Program-made: the position numbers and the translations under genes
In this document: positions 1-8,793 of the stretch, piece after piece
Layout: each line of letters opens with the position of its first letter
Numbering within the stretch: the first letter of the stretch is position 1
The notes under the pieces: model-generated
The model's database searches: none
Seen by the model: only the letters and a program-made list of their open reading frames with translations
What the model was told of the DNA's origin: nothing
Assembly: GCA_036378535.1 (NCBI GenBank)
Contig: DASUWH010000065.1
Coordinates: 1-64,000 of the forward strand
DNA length: 64,000 nucleotides
Direction of reading: 5' to 3'
Origin: Gp1-AA122 sp036378535
GTDB taxonomy: Bacteria; Acidobacteriota; Terriglobia; Terriglobales; Acidobacteriaceae

Positions 1-6
1 CGCCTT

Positions 7-26
7 CGCGGACAGGAATGTCCGCG
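7..26. repeat. short perfect palindrome upstream of ilvE
   Basis: An 8-bp perfect inverted repeat (CGCGGACA / TGTCCGCG) closes on a GGAA tetraloop. There is no T-run after it on either strand, so it does not look like a terminator. It could be a small dispersed palindrome or an mRNA hairpin. Nothing else is recognised in positions 1-93 apart from a GAGGAA ribosome binding site before the gene at 94. Confidence 0.5.
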
Positions 27-93
27 CCACACCCACAGGCTTGCCGGACGAGCGGTTTGGACGATACTCTTTTACTGCGACCTACGAGGAACC

Positions 94-1032
94 ATGGCGA
101 ACCCTGGCTATACCTGGATTGACGACCAGCTGCAAGACTCCAAAAATGCGACTATCCCGTTCATCAATGCAGGCTTGCATTACGGCATCAGCGTCTTTGA
201 AGGAATTCGTTCCTACGCTACCGGGCGTGGCGCTGCCATTTTCCGCCTGGAAGAGCACGTAGATCGGCTGCTGAACTCCGCTCACATTCTAGGTTTCCGC
301 GAGCTGCCCTTCGGTCGTGCGCAGCTGCTCGACGCCATTCGGCAAACCGTCGCCGCCAATGGCTTTGCAGCCTGCTACATCCGCCCGCTGATTTTTCTCG
401 ACGGCGGCATGAGCATGGTGATCGATGCGGGCAAGCCACGGCTCGTGGTCGCGGTGTGGGAGTGGAAGACGTTCTTCTCTGAAGAGGCCAAGGACCGCGG
501 CATCCGCGCCAATATTTCGTCGCTAACGCGCCTGCACCCCAACGTGTCTATGACTAAGGCGAAGATTTCGGGCAACTATGTTGGGTCGGTGATGGCGAAG
601 ACCGAGTCGGTGCGCATGGGCTTCGATGAGGCCATCATGCTCGATCCGGCCGGCTACGTGGCCGAGTGCACGGGCGAGAATTTGTTCGTCGTACGCGAGG
701 GCACGATCTACACCGTGCCCAGGAGTTCCATTCTGGAGGGCATTACGCGTGACAGCATCATCACGCTTGCCAAGGATCTCGGCTACGCGGTGAACGAGGA
801 ACCAATCTCGCGCGACCAGCTTTACATCTCTGACGAGGTCTTCGTCAGCGGTACCGCCGCTGAGGTGGTTGCCATTCGCGAGATCGACTTCCGCACCATC
901 GGCAACGGCAAAGCGGGCCCGGTCACGCGTGCCCTGCAGCATGAATTTGAGAAGCTCACCAGCGGCCAACATCCGCGCGCGGAGAAGTGGCTGTCATACG
1001 TTCCGGCGCTGACCGCGAGCGTGAAGGCATAG
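94..1032 (+). CDS. ilvE: branched-chain amino acid aminotransferase
   Basis: 312 aa, class IV PLP-dependent aminotransferase, which interconverts leucine, isoleucine and valine with their 2-oxo acids using glutamate/2-oxoglutarate in the cytoplasm. Seen: an N-terminal G-L-HYG-x-x-VFEGIR segment (about residues 27-39), the KAKISGNY stretch whose Lys157 is the likely Schiff-base lysine, and the downstream EAIMLDPAGYVAECTGENLFVV block typical of IlvE (shown here only as its landmark). Length matches bacterial IlvE (about 300-310 aa). The ATG start is supported by GAGGAA eight bases upstream. It is followed after 116 bp by a PLP sulfur enzyme on the same strand. D-amino acid transaminase and 4-amino-4-deoxychorismate lyase share the fold, but the EGIR and ECTGENLF signatures favour IlvE. 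Confidence 0.93.
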   Translation: MANPGYTWIDDQLQDSKNATIPFINAGLHYGISVFEGIRSYATGRGAAIFRLEEHVDRLLNSAHILGFRELPFGRAQLLDAIRQTVAANGFAACYIRPLIFLDGGMSMVIDAGKPRLVVAVWEWKTFFSEEAKDRGIRANISSLTRLHPNVSMTKAKISGNYVGSVMAKTESVRMGFDEAIMLDPAGYVAECTGENLFVVREGTIYTVPRSSILEGITRDSIITLAKDLGYAVNEEPISRDQLYISDEVFVSGTAAEVVAIREIDFRTIGNGKAGPVTRALQHEFEKLTSGQHPRAEKWLSYVPALTASVKA

Positions 1033-1070
1033 ATCATCGCCGAAGGAAGCGACTGGCAATTACGCGATGT

Positions 1071-1131
1071 GAGGCGAAACACCTAAAACGCAAGGTCCCT
1101 CCACTTCGCTTCGCTCCGGTCGGGATGACAG
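1071..1131. repeat. dispersed intergenic repeat, copy 1
   Basis: This segment matches, in inverted orientation, the segment near 58014-58090. Both carry a core reading GTCATCCCGACCG, then GCGAAGCGAA, then GTGGAGGGACCTTGCGTTT on one strand. The copy lies between the gene ending at 1032 and the start codon at 1149. Basis: the two copies are seen by eye. Abundance in the rest of the genome is unknown. Confidence 0.65.
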
Positions 1132-1148
1132 TATCGAGGGGAATCACA

Positions 1149-2354
1149 ATGCAATCACATCAATATCGCCAGGAAACCGAGGCTGTTCGCGGCGGCGGCG
1201 ACCTCAGCAAGAAAAACGGCCCGCTGTCCACGCCCATATATCAAACCTCAACGTTCGAAGTGGTCGATAACGACCAGCAATTGCGGGCCACGCACACCGA
1301 CATGTTCTACACCCGCTACGGTAATCCCACGCACACCGTGGCGGAGAATTCGATCGCCGAACTTGAAGGCACCGACGCCGCCCTTCTGTTTGCCTCCGGC
1401 ATGAACGCGGTTACGACGACGATCCTGGCTTTGCTCAAGACCGGCGACCACGTAGTAGCCCAGCGCGACATTTACGGCGGCGTCAACAAATTCCTGACGC
1501 AATGGCTGCCTAAGCTGGGAATTGAAACTACCCTGGTCGATACTACCGACTACGAACAGCACGAGAAGGCGATCCGGCACAATACCCGGCTGCTGTATTT
1601 GGAGTCGCCCACCAATCCGACCCTGCGAGTCGTGGATCTGAACAAGGTGGCGGCAATTGCGCGCAAGCACCATCTGATCTCGATGATCGACAGCACCTTC
1701 GCTACGCCGATCAATCTGCGGCCAGCCGAGTTCGGCATTGACCTGATCATGCACTCGGGAACGAAATATTTTGGCGGGCATTCCGACCTCATTGCCGGGG
1801 TCGTCGCCGGCAGGCAGGACCTGATCGATCAAATTCACGAAACCCGCACCACACTCGGCGGGTGCATGGACCCGCATGCCGCCTGGCTCTTACTGCGCGG
1901 CATCAAGACACTCGCCGTGCGAGTTCAGCGACAAAACGAAAATGCGCTACGGGTGGCCCGATTTCTCGACGGCCATCCCAAGGTCCGGCGCGTGAACTAT
2001 CCGTTTTTGGAGGAGCACCCGCAGCATGACCTCGCTAAGGCGCAAATGGCCGGAGGCGGCGGTTTGCTCAGTTTCGAAGTTGAGGGATCGGGCGCCGATG
2101 CGCGGCGCGTGGTCGAGTCGCTCCGGCTGTTCACGCTCGCTCCCAGCCTGGGCGGCGTCGACTCGCTGGTGACTATCCCGGTGCTCACCTCGCACGCGAT
2201 GATCTCTGCCGCCGACCGGCAGAAAATGGAGGTGACGGAACAGTTGATTCGCCTGTCCGTCGGCATCGAGAACGCCGATGACTTGATCACCGATCTGGAG
2301 CAAGGCCTGTCGATCCTTGTGTCCGCTCCCCAGGCGGAAATGGCGAGGGGATGA
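1149..2354 (+). CDS. cystathionine gamma-lyase/gamma-synthase-type PLP enzyme
   Basis: 401 aa, Cys/Met metabolism PLP-dependent enzyme family (transsulfuration). The ATG at 1149 is chosen because the upstream open frame back to 987 runs through an intergenic repeat, and the protein from 1149 begins as family members do (…E-A-V-R-G-G…). Seen: TRYGNPT (residues about 55-61), FASGMNAVTT, ESPTNPTLRV and the PLP-lysine motif SGTKYFGGHSD with Lys206. It may act as cystathionine gamma-lyase, cystathionine gamma-synthase or methionine gamma-lyase. These cannot be told apart from sequence alone. A second, clearly different member lies at 60242-61411, so the two probably have different roles. It is followed by a weak hairpin and then a Gfo/Idh/MocA gene. 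Confidence 0.88.
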   Translation: MQSHQYRQETEAVRGGGDLSKKNGPLSTPIYQTSTFEVVDNDQQLRATHTDMFYTRYGNPTHTVAENSIAELEGTDAALLFASGMNAVTTTILALLKTGDHVVAQRDIYGGVNKFLTQWLPKLGIETTLVDTTDYEQHEKAIRHNTRLLYLESPTNPTLRVVDLNKVAAIARKHHLISMIDSTFATPINLRPAEFGIDLIMHSGTKYFGGHSDLIAGVVAGRQDLIDQIHETRTTLGGCMDPHAAWLLLRGIKTLAVRVQRQNENALRVARFLDGHPKVRRVNYPFLEEHPQHDLAKAQMAGGGGLLSFEVEGSGADARRVVESLRLFTLAPSLGGVDSLVTIPVLTSHAMISAADRQKMEVTEQLIRLSVGIENADDLITDLEQGLSILVSAPQAEMARG

Positions 2355-2365
2355 TTCCGTAGCGC

Positions 2366-2403
2366 CGGGAGCCTAGCTTTGCGGCCGATGCCGGCGGCTC
2401 CCG
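2366..2403 (+). terminator. possible weak terminator hairpin
   Basis: An 8-bp perfect stem (CGGGAGCC 2366-2373 / GGCTCCCG 2396-2403) with a 22-base loop lies 11 bp after the stop codon at 2354. It is followed by TTCATCATTTATC, which is only a weak T-rich tail. It may be an attenuator or mRNA 3' stabiliser rather than an efficient terminator. Confidence 0.35.
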
Positions 2404-2439
2404 TTCATCATTTATCATTCCGTTCCCGGGAGATAAGGG

Positions 2440-3588
2440 ATGCACACACTACGCGCGGCAATCATTGGCGCCGGCTTTGTTGGCCGGGCGCATCTCGAAG
2501 CGCTGCGGCGGCTCGCCATCCCGATTGCGGGCGTGCTGGGTAGTTCTCAGGAACGCAGCAGCGAAACCGCCCGGGCATTGAAACTCGATCGCGCTTACCG
2601 TTCGGTGGAGGAACTGGCCGCCGACCCGAGCGTGCACGTGGTGCACATCTGCACGCCGAATCACCTGCATTTTCCCTTAGCACAGATTCTTCTCGCCGCG
2701 GGCAAACATGTCATGTGCGAAAAGCCTCTCGCCATGAACAGCCGGGAATCGGAGGCGTTGGTGGATCTTGCCGGCCAGCATAATCGTGTTGGCGGCGTGA
2801 CTTATAACCTCCGCTATTATCCAATGTGCCAGGAAGCGCGTGCGCAGGTTCAGCGTGGCGCCATCGGCGTGCCACGCCTCGTGCATGGAAGTTTTCTGCA
2901 GGACTGGCTGCTCTATCCGACCGACTGGAACTGGCGCCTGGAAACCGAACTTGGGGGCGAATTGCGGGCCGTGTCCGACATCGGCACGCACTGGCTTGAC
3001 CTGGTCACGTGGATCACCGGACAACCCATCACCGAGGTCTGTGCCGATCTGGCGACGGTTGTACCGGTTCGTCAGCGCCCGCGTGGAAGAGTCGAGACCT
3101 TTCAAAAAGCGAGTGCCAGCGGAACGGACAGCATTCCCATCCAGACCGATGATTATGCCTCCGTGCTGCTCCGGTTTGAAGATGATGTGCGCGGAGTGAT
3201 GACCGTCTCCCAAGTGAGCGCCGGCCGCAAGGTGCGGCTGTGGTTTGAGATCGACGGCTCGGAGGCTTCGCTGGCATGGAACTCCGAATCGCAGGAGACG
3301 CTATGGATAGGCAAACGCAATGATGCGAACCAACTCCTCCCGAAAGATCCCGGATTGCTCAGCCCCGAGGCGCGCAGCTTTACGGCCTACCCCGGCGGAC
3401 ATGCGGAGGGATATCCGGATACATTCGTTCAGCTATTCAAGGAATTCTACGGATACGTCGCGGCCGGAGATTGGAAAGCGCCCCGGCACTTTCCCACCTT
3501 TGAGGCTGGTCACATCGAGATGGTGCTTTGCGACGCCATCGCCTTGAGCGCGCGCGAGCGGCGCTGGGTCAAGGTTCCCAAATCATAA
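2440..3588 (+). CDS. Gfo/Idh/MocA family oxidoreductase
   Basis: 382 aa NAD(P)-dependent sugar or inositol dehydrogenase-like protein. Seen: an N-terminal Rossmann motif GAGFVGRAHLEAL (residues about 10-22), the CTPNHLHFP segment that contacts the nucleotide, and the family-defining MCEKPLA motif near residue 90-96, whose lysine is usually catalytic. A C-terminal alpha/beta substrate domain follows (about 125-370). The GGELRAVSDIGTHWLDL stretch matches the conserved GG-x-x-x-D-x-G-x-H motif. The substrate is unknown. It lies just upstream of, and converging on, the TonB-dependent receptor and LacI regulator, so a role in sugar catabolism is plausible but inferred. A good AGATAAGGG ribosome binding site precedes the ATG. 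Confidence 0.88.
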   Translation: MHTLRAAIIGAGFVGRAHLEALRRLAIPIAGVLGSSQERSSETARALKLDRAYRSVEELAADPSVHVVHICTPNHLHFPLAQILLAAGKHVMCEKPLAMNSRESEALVDLAGQHNRVGGVTYNLRYYPMCQEARAQVQRGAIGVPRLVHGSFLQDWLLYPTDWNWRLETELGGELRAVSDIGTHWLDLVTWITGQPITEVCADLATVVPVRQRPRGRVETFQKASASGTDSIPIQTDDYASVLLRFEDDVRGVMTVSQVSAGRKVRLWFEIDGSEASLAWNSESQETLWIGKRNDANQLLPKDPGLLSPEARSFTAYPGGHAEGYPDTFVQLFKEFYGYVAAGDWKAPRHFPTFEAGHIEMVLCDAIALSARERRWVKVPKS

Positions 3589-3599
3589 TTTCCGAAAAT

Positions 3600-3627
3600 A
3601 AAAAAATCCCGGCCGTTGCGGCCGGGA
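3600..3627 (-). terminator. intrinsic terminator of the TonB-dependent receptor gene
   Basis: A perfect stem CCCGGCC (3608-3614) / GGCCGGG (3620-3626), plus a flanking T-A pair and a 5-base loop, is followed on the minus strand by seven consecutive T (complement of A at 3600-3606). It sits 25 bp beyond the receptor stop codon. The T-run direction makes it chiefly a minus-strand terminator, although the hairpin lies between convergent genes. Confidence 0.85.
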
Positions 3628-3651
3628 ATGTTGGGAAAGGCTTAGGCGATC

Positions 3652-6600
3652 CTAGAAAAGGAATTTCAAGCCCAGTTGCAGGATACGGGGGTTGTGCGCG
3701 GTTAAGACCTGCAAGAAGTTGCTGCCCGTCAAGTCGTTCGTGTACGAGGTCAAATTTCCGCTGTTGTAAGCCGCTGAGCCACCATCCCCGTTAACGTATC
3801 CGAACTGGGTGTGATTGAACACATTAAAGGCTTCCACGCGGAACTCGAAGCCCGCACGTTCGGTGATGGCGAAACGTTTGTATATCGACATATCGATGTT
3901 GGTGCGGTTCGGATTGAGCAGAGAATTCCGGCCCGCGTTCCCGAAAGTTAATCCCGTCGGAGCCGCATAGGCGTTGGGGTTGTACAGCTGCAGTACACCC
4001 GGGGCGGACGGGATATTAGCATTGGGGTCGCTGACTTGATTGGCGTAAGCCGTGAAAGCAGCAACTCCGTTGCCCACCCCGGCATTGTCGCCGGCGTAGG
4101 TCACTGTAAATGGACTGCCGGTGCTGAATCCCAAGATCCCGGAATATTGCCATCCGCCTAGGACTTTGTTGGTCAACCCCGGATTCTTGAAGAATGGGAG
4201 GTCCCACACGTAACTGAAGTTCAGCACGTGCCGCTGATCGAAATTGGAACTGGCGCGGTTGGAAGCCGGATCGTAGGAATTCAACAAGGTTCCATCCAGC
4301 CGGCTGGAGGAATCGTCGATGGAATGGCTGTAAGTATAAGCCAGGGCCAGCTGCAATCCACCCATCTGGCGGCGGGCGGAAAATTCGAAAGCGTGATAAA
4401 TCGAGGAGGCGCGGTTCTCGATGCGAGTGATGCTGGTGTAGCCCCGATATTTTCGGAACAAGTCAGCGTTGGTGCCGCAATTCGCCACTCCGTAATTCAC
4501 CGCCGGGCTCATGATTCCCGATCCGCCGTACGATATAGGCACCCCTAAGCCTGTCGTTGCTTGGGTCGGTACGCCGAAGCTGTCGACCAGGCCGCACGTG
4601 CTGTCAGATAACGGTTCGCCGGGGGCAAATGGAGTTGCCGCCACGGGCTGCAATTGGTTCAGATCCAGAATGCGGGTTAGGTTGGTACCCTTGCTGCCGA
4701 CATAGGAAGCAGTAACGACCGTATTCCTCAAGATCTCATGCTGGACATCCAGGTGCCACTGCTGCATGTAGGGCCAGAGGATCTTGTTGGGAATTGAAAC
4801 TACTCCGTAGGGGAAGATCGGCTGGGTATTGGGGTTCGCGCCCACGCCGATGCCGGTGTACCCATTAATGAAACTACCTGAGGAGGAGATCTGCTGCTCG
4901 GTCGTAGCTAGAGGCGGAGAGTTCTCCAGAGATTCGGTATTTCCTTCATTCCCATTAGCATGTTCGAAGAACACGCCATATCCACCTCGAATAGCTGTCT
5001 TGCCATCACCCTTGGGATCGAAAGCAAAACCGATTCGAGGCGCCGGGTTGAAGAGGTGGCCCTGCATGCAACTTCTGGGCACGCCCGGGGTGACACCGCA
5101 CTGCACCATTCCGTTTGGCAGGTTGGACACTGACGGTTGACCACCATTCGGCGTGAAGTTGAGAACTTCGCCAGTCGCTGGGTCAATACTCGTTCCAAGG
5201 GCCGGATTGTAGTGCGCGGGATCGAAGTTAAAGGCCTGACGAAGGTTCTCAAAATACGTGCCAAACAAGCTCAGGCGCAATCCCAAGTTGAGCGTCAGCC
5301 GGCTGGTGATGTGCCAATCGTCCTGGAAATAAGGCTCGACGATCTTGTAACGGTTGTAATACTTGATGCGCTTGTCCTGCTGGCCGAAGCTGTAGATGTT
5401 GCCCAGAAGCAGGTCGGCAAAGGGATTGCCTGTGGTGTTGGGGTTCAGGGTAGCATCAAATGTCAAATAGCCCGGAATCGAGCCCTGCGAAAGTTCTCCA
5501 CCTAATTCATTCTTACGAGCTGCCACCACATAGGCGCCAAATTGCAAGTTGTGTTTTCCGACTATCTTGCTGACGTTGTCGCGGAACGTGAAGGTTGGGT
5601 TCGCGTTATAGGGACCGTTGGGGACGTAACCGGGATCCTGCCCGAAATTGCCTCCGTACGCCGGGCCAATCGAGGTCAGGTTAATGCCGGGCATTATATC
5701 GGTGGTGAGTCCCGGAAACAGGGTGCCAAAGGTTGCGTTAGAAGGCCGCTTCCACGCGCCGGTATTGTTCAAGATGATGTGGTCGGTCGTGTAGCTGGCG
5801 ACAAACTCGTTGAGCAGAGTCGGAGTAAAGGTGGAAGTCAACCTGGCGACGATGCTGACGCCCGGCCCTTTGAAGTTCGTCCCTATAGTGGGAAAGCTCC
5901 CGGCATTCGTCCACAACGGCGTCGCCGTAATTGTATCCCACGAGTCATGAATGTAGCGGAAAGTGGCTCGGTGTTTCGAGCTAATGTTGTGGTCAATCCG
6001 AACCAACTCTTCGCGCCAGTTTGTCGGCTGGGATGGCGACGAATTGAAGAACGGGGTTACACCGTCCGGTCCAACCGCATTGGGCGAAGGAATCATCAAG
6101 AGCAGCGCCTGCACGTTCGGGTCGTTGGGGTTGAATGGTACCTGATTACCTGCGAACGGTTGGCCCGCCAGGGGATCGGTTACACCGTTAATGGAGAGGG
6201 GATGCACTGGGCAATCCACTCCCGGACACAAGTCGCTAAAATTGCCATTGCGGTTCGCCACGGACGGCACCGCCAAGTTGAAGGTCTGCCCGGGGACGCT
6301 TTCCTTCCGCCACTCCTGCGACCAGAAGAAGAACGTCTTCTGTTTGTCGGTGTTGTACACACCGGGAATGTAGATAGGCCCGCCTATCGTGTACCCGTAA
6401 TCATTCTTCTTGTAGCCCGCTTTCGAGTCGGGTGGACGATTGAAATAGTTGCGAGCGTTGAACTTGTCATTACGATTGAATTCGTACACGTCACCGTGGA
6501 ACGTGTTGGTGCCCGACTTGGTTTCGACTTCGACGGTACCTGAGCCATTTCGTCCGTACTGTGCTCCGTAATTGGAAGTCAGGACCCGGAACTCGGCAAT

Positions 6601-7254
6601 GGCATCGAGGCTGGGATAAACGTTCAGCGTGCTGTTGCTGCCGTTATCCATGTTGTCGCCGCCATCCAGTTCCCAGTTGTTATATTCGACGCGGCCGCCG
6701 TTCATGCTGAAGCTGACGTTGCCGTAGACGCCTACGGTTCCTTCATCCTGCCCGGTTTGATTGCTCACGCCCGGCACCAGGGTGACCAATTGCGTGAAAT
6801 TGCGTCCGTTCAACTGCAATTGCGTAATTTCCTTGCCATTGACGACGCCGCTGAGGTCAGACGATTGCGTCTCCACCTGGGCAACCTGCGAGCCTTGCAC
6901 CACGACTTCGGTACTCACCGCTCCGACCTGCAGGTCAACATCGACGCGCGCCTTTTGCCCAACCTGGAGCACAACGCCCCGAGCCTGGAAGGTCTTAAAT
7001 CCTGGCGAAGTGACATTCAGGTCGTAGGTAGCCGCGCCCAAGCCGGAGACCAGGTACTCGCCCGCACTATTGCTGGCGGTCTCGCGGCTGACGCCTTTGC
7101 CTGCGTCGGTGATCGTAATCTTGGCGCCATTGACCACCGCGCCGGTATTGTCACGAACAGTTCCGGTGATTTGTCCGGTGGTCTGGGCCCACAGGGCCGC
7201 AGATGAGATCAGCAGAAACATGCATACCAATGAACGCAGGAGATGCGATTTCAT
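3652..7254 (-). CDS. TonB-dependent receptor with carboxypeptidase-regulatory-like N-terminal domain
   Basis: 1200 aa outer-membrane receptor, presumably importing an oligosaccharide or other large nutrient. Seen: a signal peptide (about residues 1-23, ending A-L-W-A-Q), then a carboxypeptidase-regulatory-like beta-sandwich (about 25-110; starts Q-I-T-G-T-V-R-D and contains GEYLVSGL), a plug domain (about 120-250; LNGRNFTQLVTLVPG, ELDGGDNMD, YGAQYGRNGSGTVEV) and a long beta-barrel ending in LQLGLKFLF with terminal Phe. This architecture is typical of Acidobacteriota. No clear TonB box was identified. A GGGAG ribosome binding site precedes the ATG. The LacI regulator upstream on the same strand and a candidate operator in between suggest substrate-controlled expression. 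The substrate cannot be deduced; the nearby GH20 enzyme hints at amino sugars. Confidence 0.93.
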   Translation of the reverse strand: MKSHLLRSLVCMFLLISSAALWAQTTGQITGTVRDNTGAVVNGAKITITDAGKGVSRETASNSAGEYLVSGLGAATYDLNVTSPGFKTFQARGVVLQVGQKARVDVDLQVGAVSTEVVVQGSQVAQVETQSSDLSGVVNGKEITQLQLNGRNFTQLVTLVPGVSNQTGQDEGTVGVYGNVSFSMNGGRVEYNNWELDGGDNMDNGSNSTLNVYPSLDAIAEFRVLTSNYGAQYGRNGSGTVEVETKSGTNTFHGDVYEFNRNDKFNARNYFNRPPDSKAGYKKNDYGYTIGGPIYIPGVYNTDKQKTFFFWSQEWRKESVPGQTFNLAVPSVANRNGNFSDLCPGVDCPVHPLSINGVTDPLAGQPFAGNQVPFNPNDPNVQALLLMIPSPNAVGPDGVTPFFNSSPSQPTNWREELVRIDHNISSKHRATFRYIHDSWDTITATPLWTNAGSFPTIGTNFKGPGVSIVARLTSTFTPTLLNEFVASYTTDHIILNNTGAWKRPSNATFGTLFPGLTTDIMPGINLTSIGPAYGGNFGQDPGYVPNGPYNANPTFTFRDNVSKIVGKHNLQFGAYVVAARKNELGGELSQGSIPGYLTFDATLNPNTTGNPFADLLLGNIYSFGQQDKRIKYYNRYKIVEPYFQDDWHITSRLTLNLGLRLSLFGTYFENLRQAFNFDPAHYNPALGTSIDPATGEVLNFTPNGGQPSVSNLPNGMVQCGVTPGVPRSCMQGHLFNPAPRIGFAFDPKGDGKTAIRGGYGVFFEHANGNEGNTESLENSPPLATTEQQISSSGSFINGYTGIGVGANPNTQPIFPYGVVSIPNKILWPYMQQWHLDVQHEILRNTVVTASYVGSKGTNLTRILDLNQLQPVAATPFAPGEPLSDSTCGLVDSFGVPTQATTGLGVPISYGGSGIMSPAVNYGVANCGTNADLFRKYRGYTSITRIENRASSIYHAFEFSARRQMGGLQLALAYTYSHSIDDSSSRLDGTLLNSYDPASNRASSNFDQRHVLNFSYVWDLPFFKNPGLTNKVLGGWQYSGILGFSTGSPFTVTYAGDNAGVGNGVAAFTAYANQVSDPNANIPSAPGVLQLYNPNAYAAPTGLTFGNAGRNSLLNPNRTNIDMSIYKRFAITERAGFEFRVEAFNVFNHTQFGYVNGDGGSAAYNSGNLTSYTNDLTGSNFLQVLTAHNPRILQLGLKFLF

Positions 7255-7432
7255 AGGGAAGACTCCCGGCCTCGTCTCGGAGACCTAAAGCGGTTTGCCC
7301 GCGGATGATCAACTTGGACTCCACAGGTTGCTGAGTAACCCGCATAGGTGGTTGCGGATGGAAAAATTAATGGCCGACAAACAGACTTCTGTGACCGTCT
7401 CCTGACGGCGGAGAAACGGGCACAAATGCTTT

Positions 7433-7448
7433 ATTAAAACGTATGAAT
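7433..7448 (-). promoter_or_regulatory. candidate LacI-family operator
   Basis: ATTAAAACGTATGAAT is a 16-bp imperfect palindrome (6 of 8 pairs complementary) centred on CG. A palindrome with central CG is the usual form of LacI/PurR-family operators. It directly overlaps the end of the candidate -10 box of a promoter facing the receptor gene, which is where a repressor site would be expected. It lies between the LacI-family gene (ends 7512) and the receptor start (7254). Confidence 0.45.
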
Positions 7449-7475
7449 AGTGCTACTCTCCGGCTCCAGTGTCAA
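7447..7475 (-). promoter_or_regulatory. candidate sigma-70 promoter for the TonB-dependent receptor
   Basis: On the minus strand there is a perfect TTGACA -35 box (7475-7470), a 17-bp spacer and CACTAT as -10 (7452-7447, 3 of 6 consensus bases including the conserved A2 and T6). It points toward the receptor gene, with an inferred leader of about 185 nt. The palindrome at 7433-7448 abuts the -10 box. This is pattern evidence only; transcription start mapping would decide. Confidence 0.45.
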
Positions 7476-7511
7476 GCGAAAAAGAAGGCATAGGCGTTCG
7501 CATCCCGGTAC

Positions 7512-8591
7512 TTAGCTCAGCGCCTGGGTCGAGTCGCGCACCACTAACTCGGGCGCCAGTTTTCGATGCACGGCGGTCACTTCCCTCTTCTCCTGCACCG
7601 AGTTGATTCCGTCCGCCACCAGGCTGACCGCCAACGAACCCATGGCTTCCATGGGCTGCCGAACTGTGGTCAGGGACGGCGTACATAAGGAGGCGGGAGC
7701 GACATCGTCGAATCCGATCACCGAGCACTGCTGGGGAACATTAATGCCGGCACGATCCAGGGCGCGGATCGCGCCGAAGGCGGTCATGTCATCGAATGCC
7801 ATCAACGCAGTGAACGTACGCCGCCGCCGGATCAACTCCTCGGTCAGCTTTTGTCCAGCCTCGAAGCTGGAGATAGGATCGCGCGATTCCGGCAACTCCA
7901 TGACTGAGCGCGAATCGATTTCCAGATCCTTGGCATGAGCGAAAGCCCGTACCCCTTTCCACCGCGGCGAGCTGTCGGAGAGCGATTTAGGCCCGCGGAT
8001 AAATGCGATCTTGCGGTGGCCCAGCGAATGGAGATGCTGAATCGCGATCTGGCCGCCGACTTCGTTGTCCACGATCACCGAACTGACGTTGTCCGTGCGC
8101 AACTCGCAGCCAATGATGGCTGTCGGTATGCTGCTTTTTTCCAAATCTGCCAGAAGGTCAATATCCAGAAATAGCCAGTTCGCCAGCACGATGAGGCCTT
8201 CAATACGGCGATCCAGCATCATCTCCAGATAACGTTCAAAACGTACCCGTTCATTGTGGACATCGGTAAGGATGGGCAGGTAGCCCGACTGGAACAGCGA
8301 ATTCTCGATCCCCCGCAGGATCAGCGTGCAGTAAGGGTCGGTCATGTCCAAGACCATGACTCCGACCGTGTGGCTGCGCTTACTGCGCAATGATCGCGCG
8401 AAGAGGTTCGGACGATAGCCTAGTTTCTTGGCCGCGACTTCAATCTTTTTCTTGGTCGTCTCCGGGATGTAGCGCGCCAGAGGGGCGTTGTTGAGAACGA
8501 TCGAAACCGTGGTGGAAGAAAAGCCGCTGGTCTTGGCAACATCCCGGATGGTGGTGGCAGTCGACGTATTCAAGCGGACTGGGGGTGCCAT
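7512..8591 (-). CDS. LacI-family transcriptional regulator
   Basis: 359 aa. The N-terminal helix-turn-helix (about residues 12-60) contains T-I-R-D-V-A-K-T-S-G-F-S-S-T-T-V-S and the hinge-helix region KKLGYRPN. A periplasmic-binding-protein-like effector domain follows (about 70-345) with GVMVLDMTDPYC, and FDDMTAFGAIRAL and GFDDVAPASLCTPSLTTVRQP near the end. The ATG at 8591 is preferred over the longer open frame to 8753 because LacI proteins start about 10 residues before the HTH. It lies between a divergent secreted TPR gene and the receptor gene on its own strand. It is probably a sugar-responsive repressor of the receptor; the effector is unknown. Confidence 0.92.
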   Translation of the reverse strand: MAPPVRLNTSTATTIRDVAKTSGFSSTTVSIVLNNAPLARYIPETTKKKIEVAAKKLGYRPNLFARSLRSKRSHTVGVMVLDMTDPYCTLILRGIENSLFQSGYLPILTDVHNERVRFERYLEMMLDRRIEGLIVLANWLFLDIDLLADLEKSSIPTAIIGCELRTDNVSSVIVDNEVGGQIAIQHLHSLGHRKIAFIRGPKSLSDSSPRWKGVRAFAHAKDLEIDSRSVMELPESRDPISSFEAGQKLTEELIRRRRTFTALMAFDDMTAFGAIRALDRAGINVPQQCSVIGFDDVAPASLCTPSLTTVRQPMEAMGSLAVSLVADGINSVQEKREVTAVHRKLAPELVVRDSTQALS

Positions 8592-8793
8592 AGTGTCGTC
8601 GGATTCAGAGCTCAGTGTATCGCAGAACTGGCGGTCATCCTTGGACTCTAGCACCCGGACTCCTCTCCGCCGGGGCAAAGGCGGCGACTGTAAGACGCAG
8701 TTCGCGGAATGCGGCCCAGGGCTGCTTGAATTCCGCTCGCTGCAGGCGGACACTACAATATCGCGAAAGCCGCGTCAACCGAGGTCCTGCTGC

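Noticed and set aside
987..1148. N-terminal extension of the transsulfuration enzyme
   Set aside because: The in-frame upstream codons cross an intergenic repeat and add 54 residues absent from the family. The ATG at 1149 gives the normal length.
5542..6543. 333-codon open frame on the plus strand inside the TonB-dependent receptor gene
   Set aside because: It is an antisense shadow of a strongly supported 1200-aa receptor. It has no domain features and high GC makes long shadow frames common.
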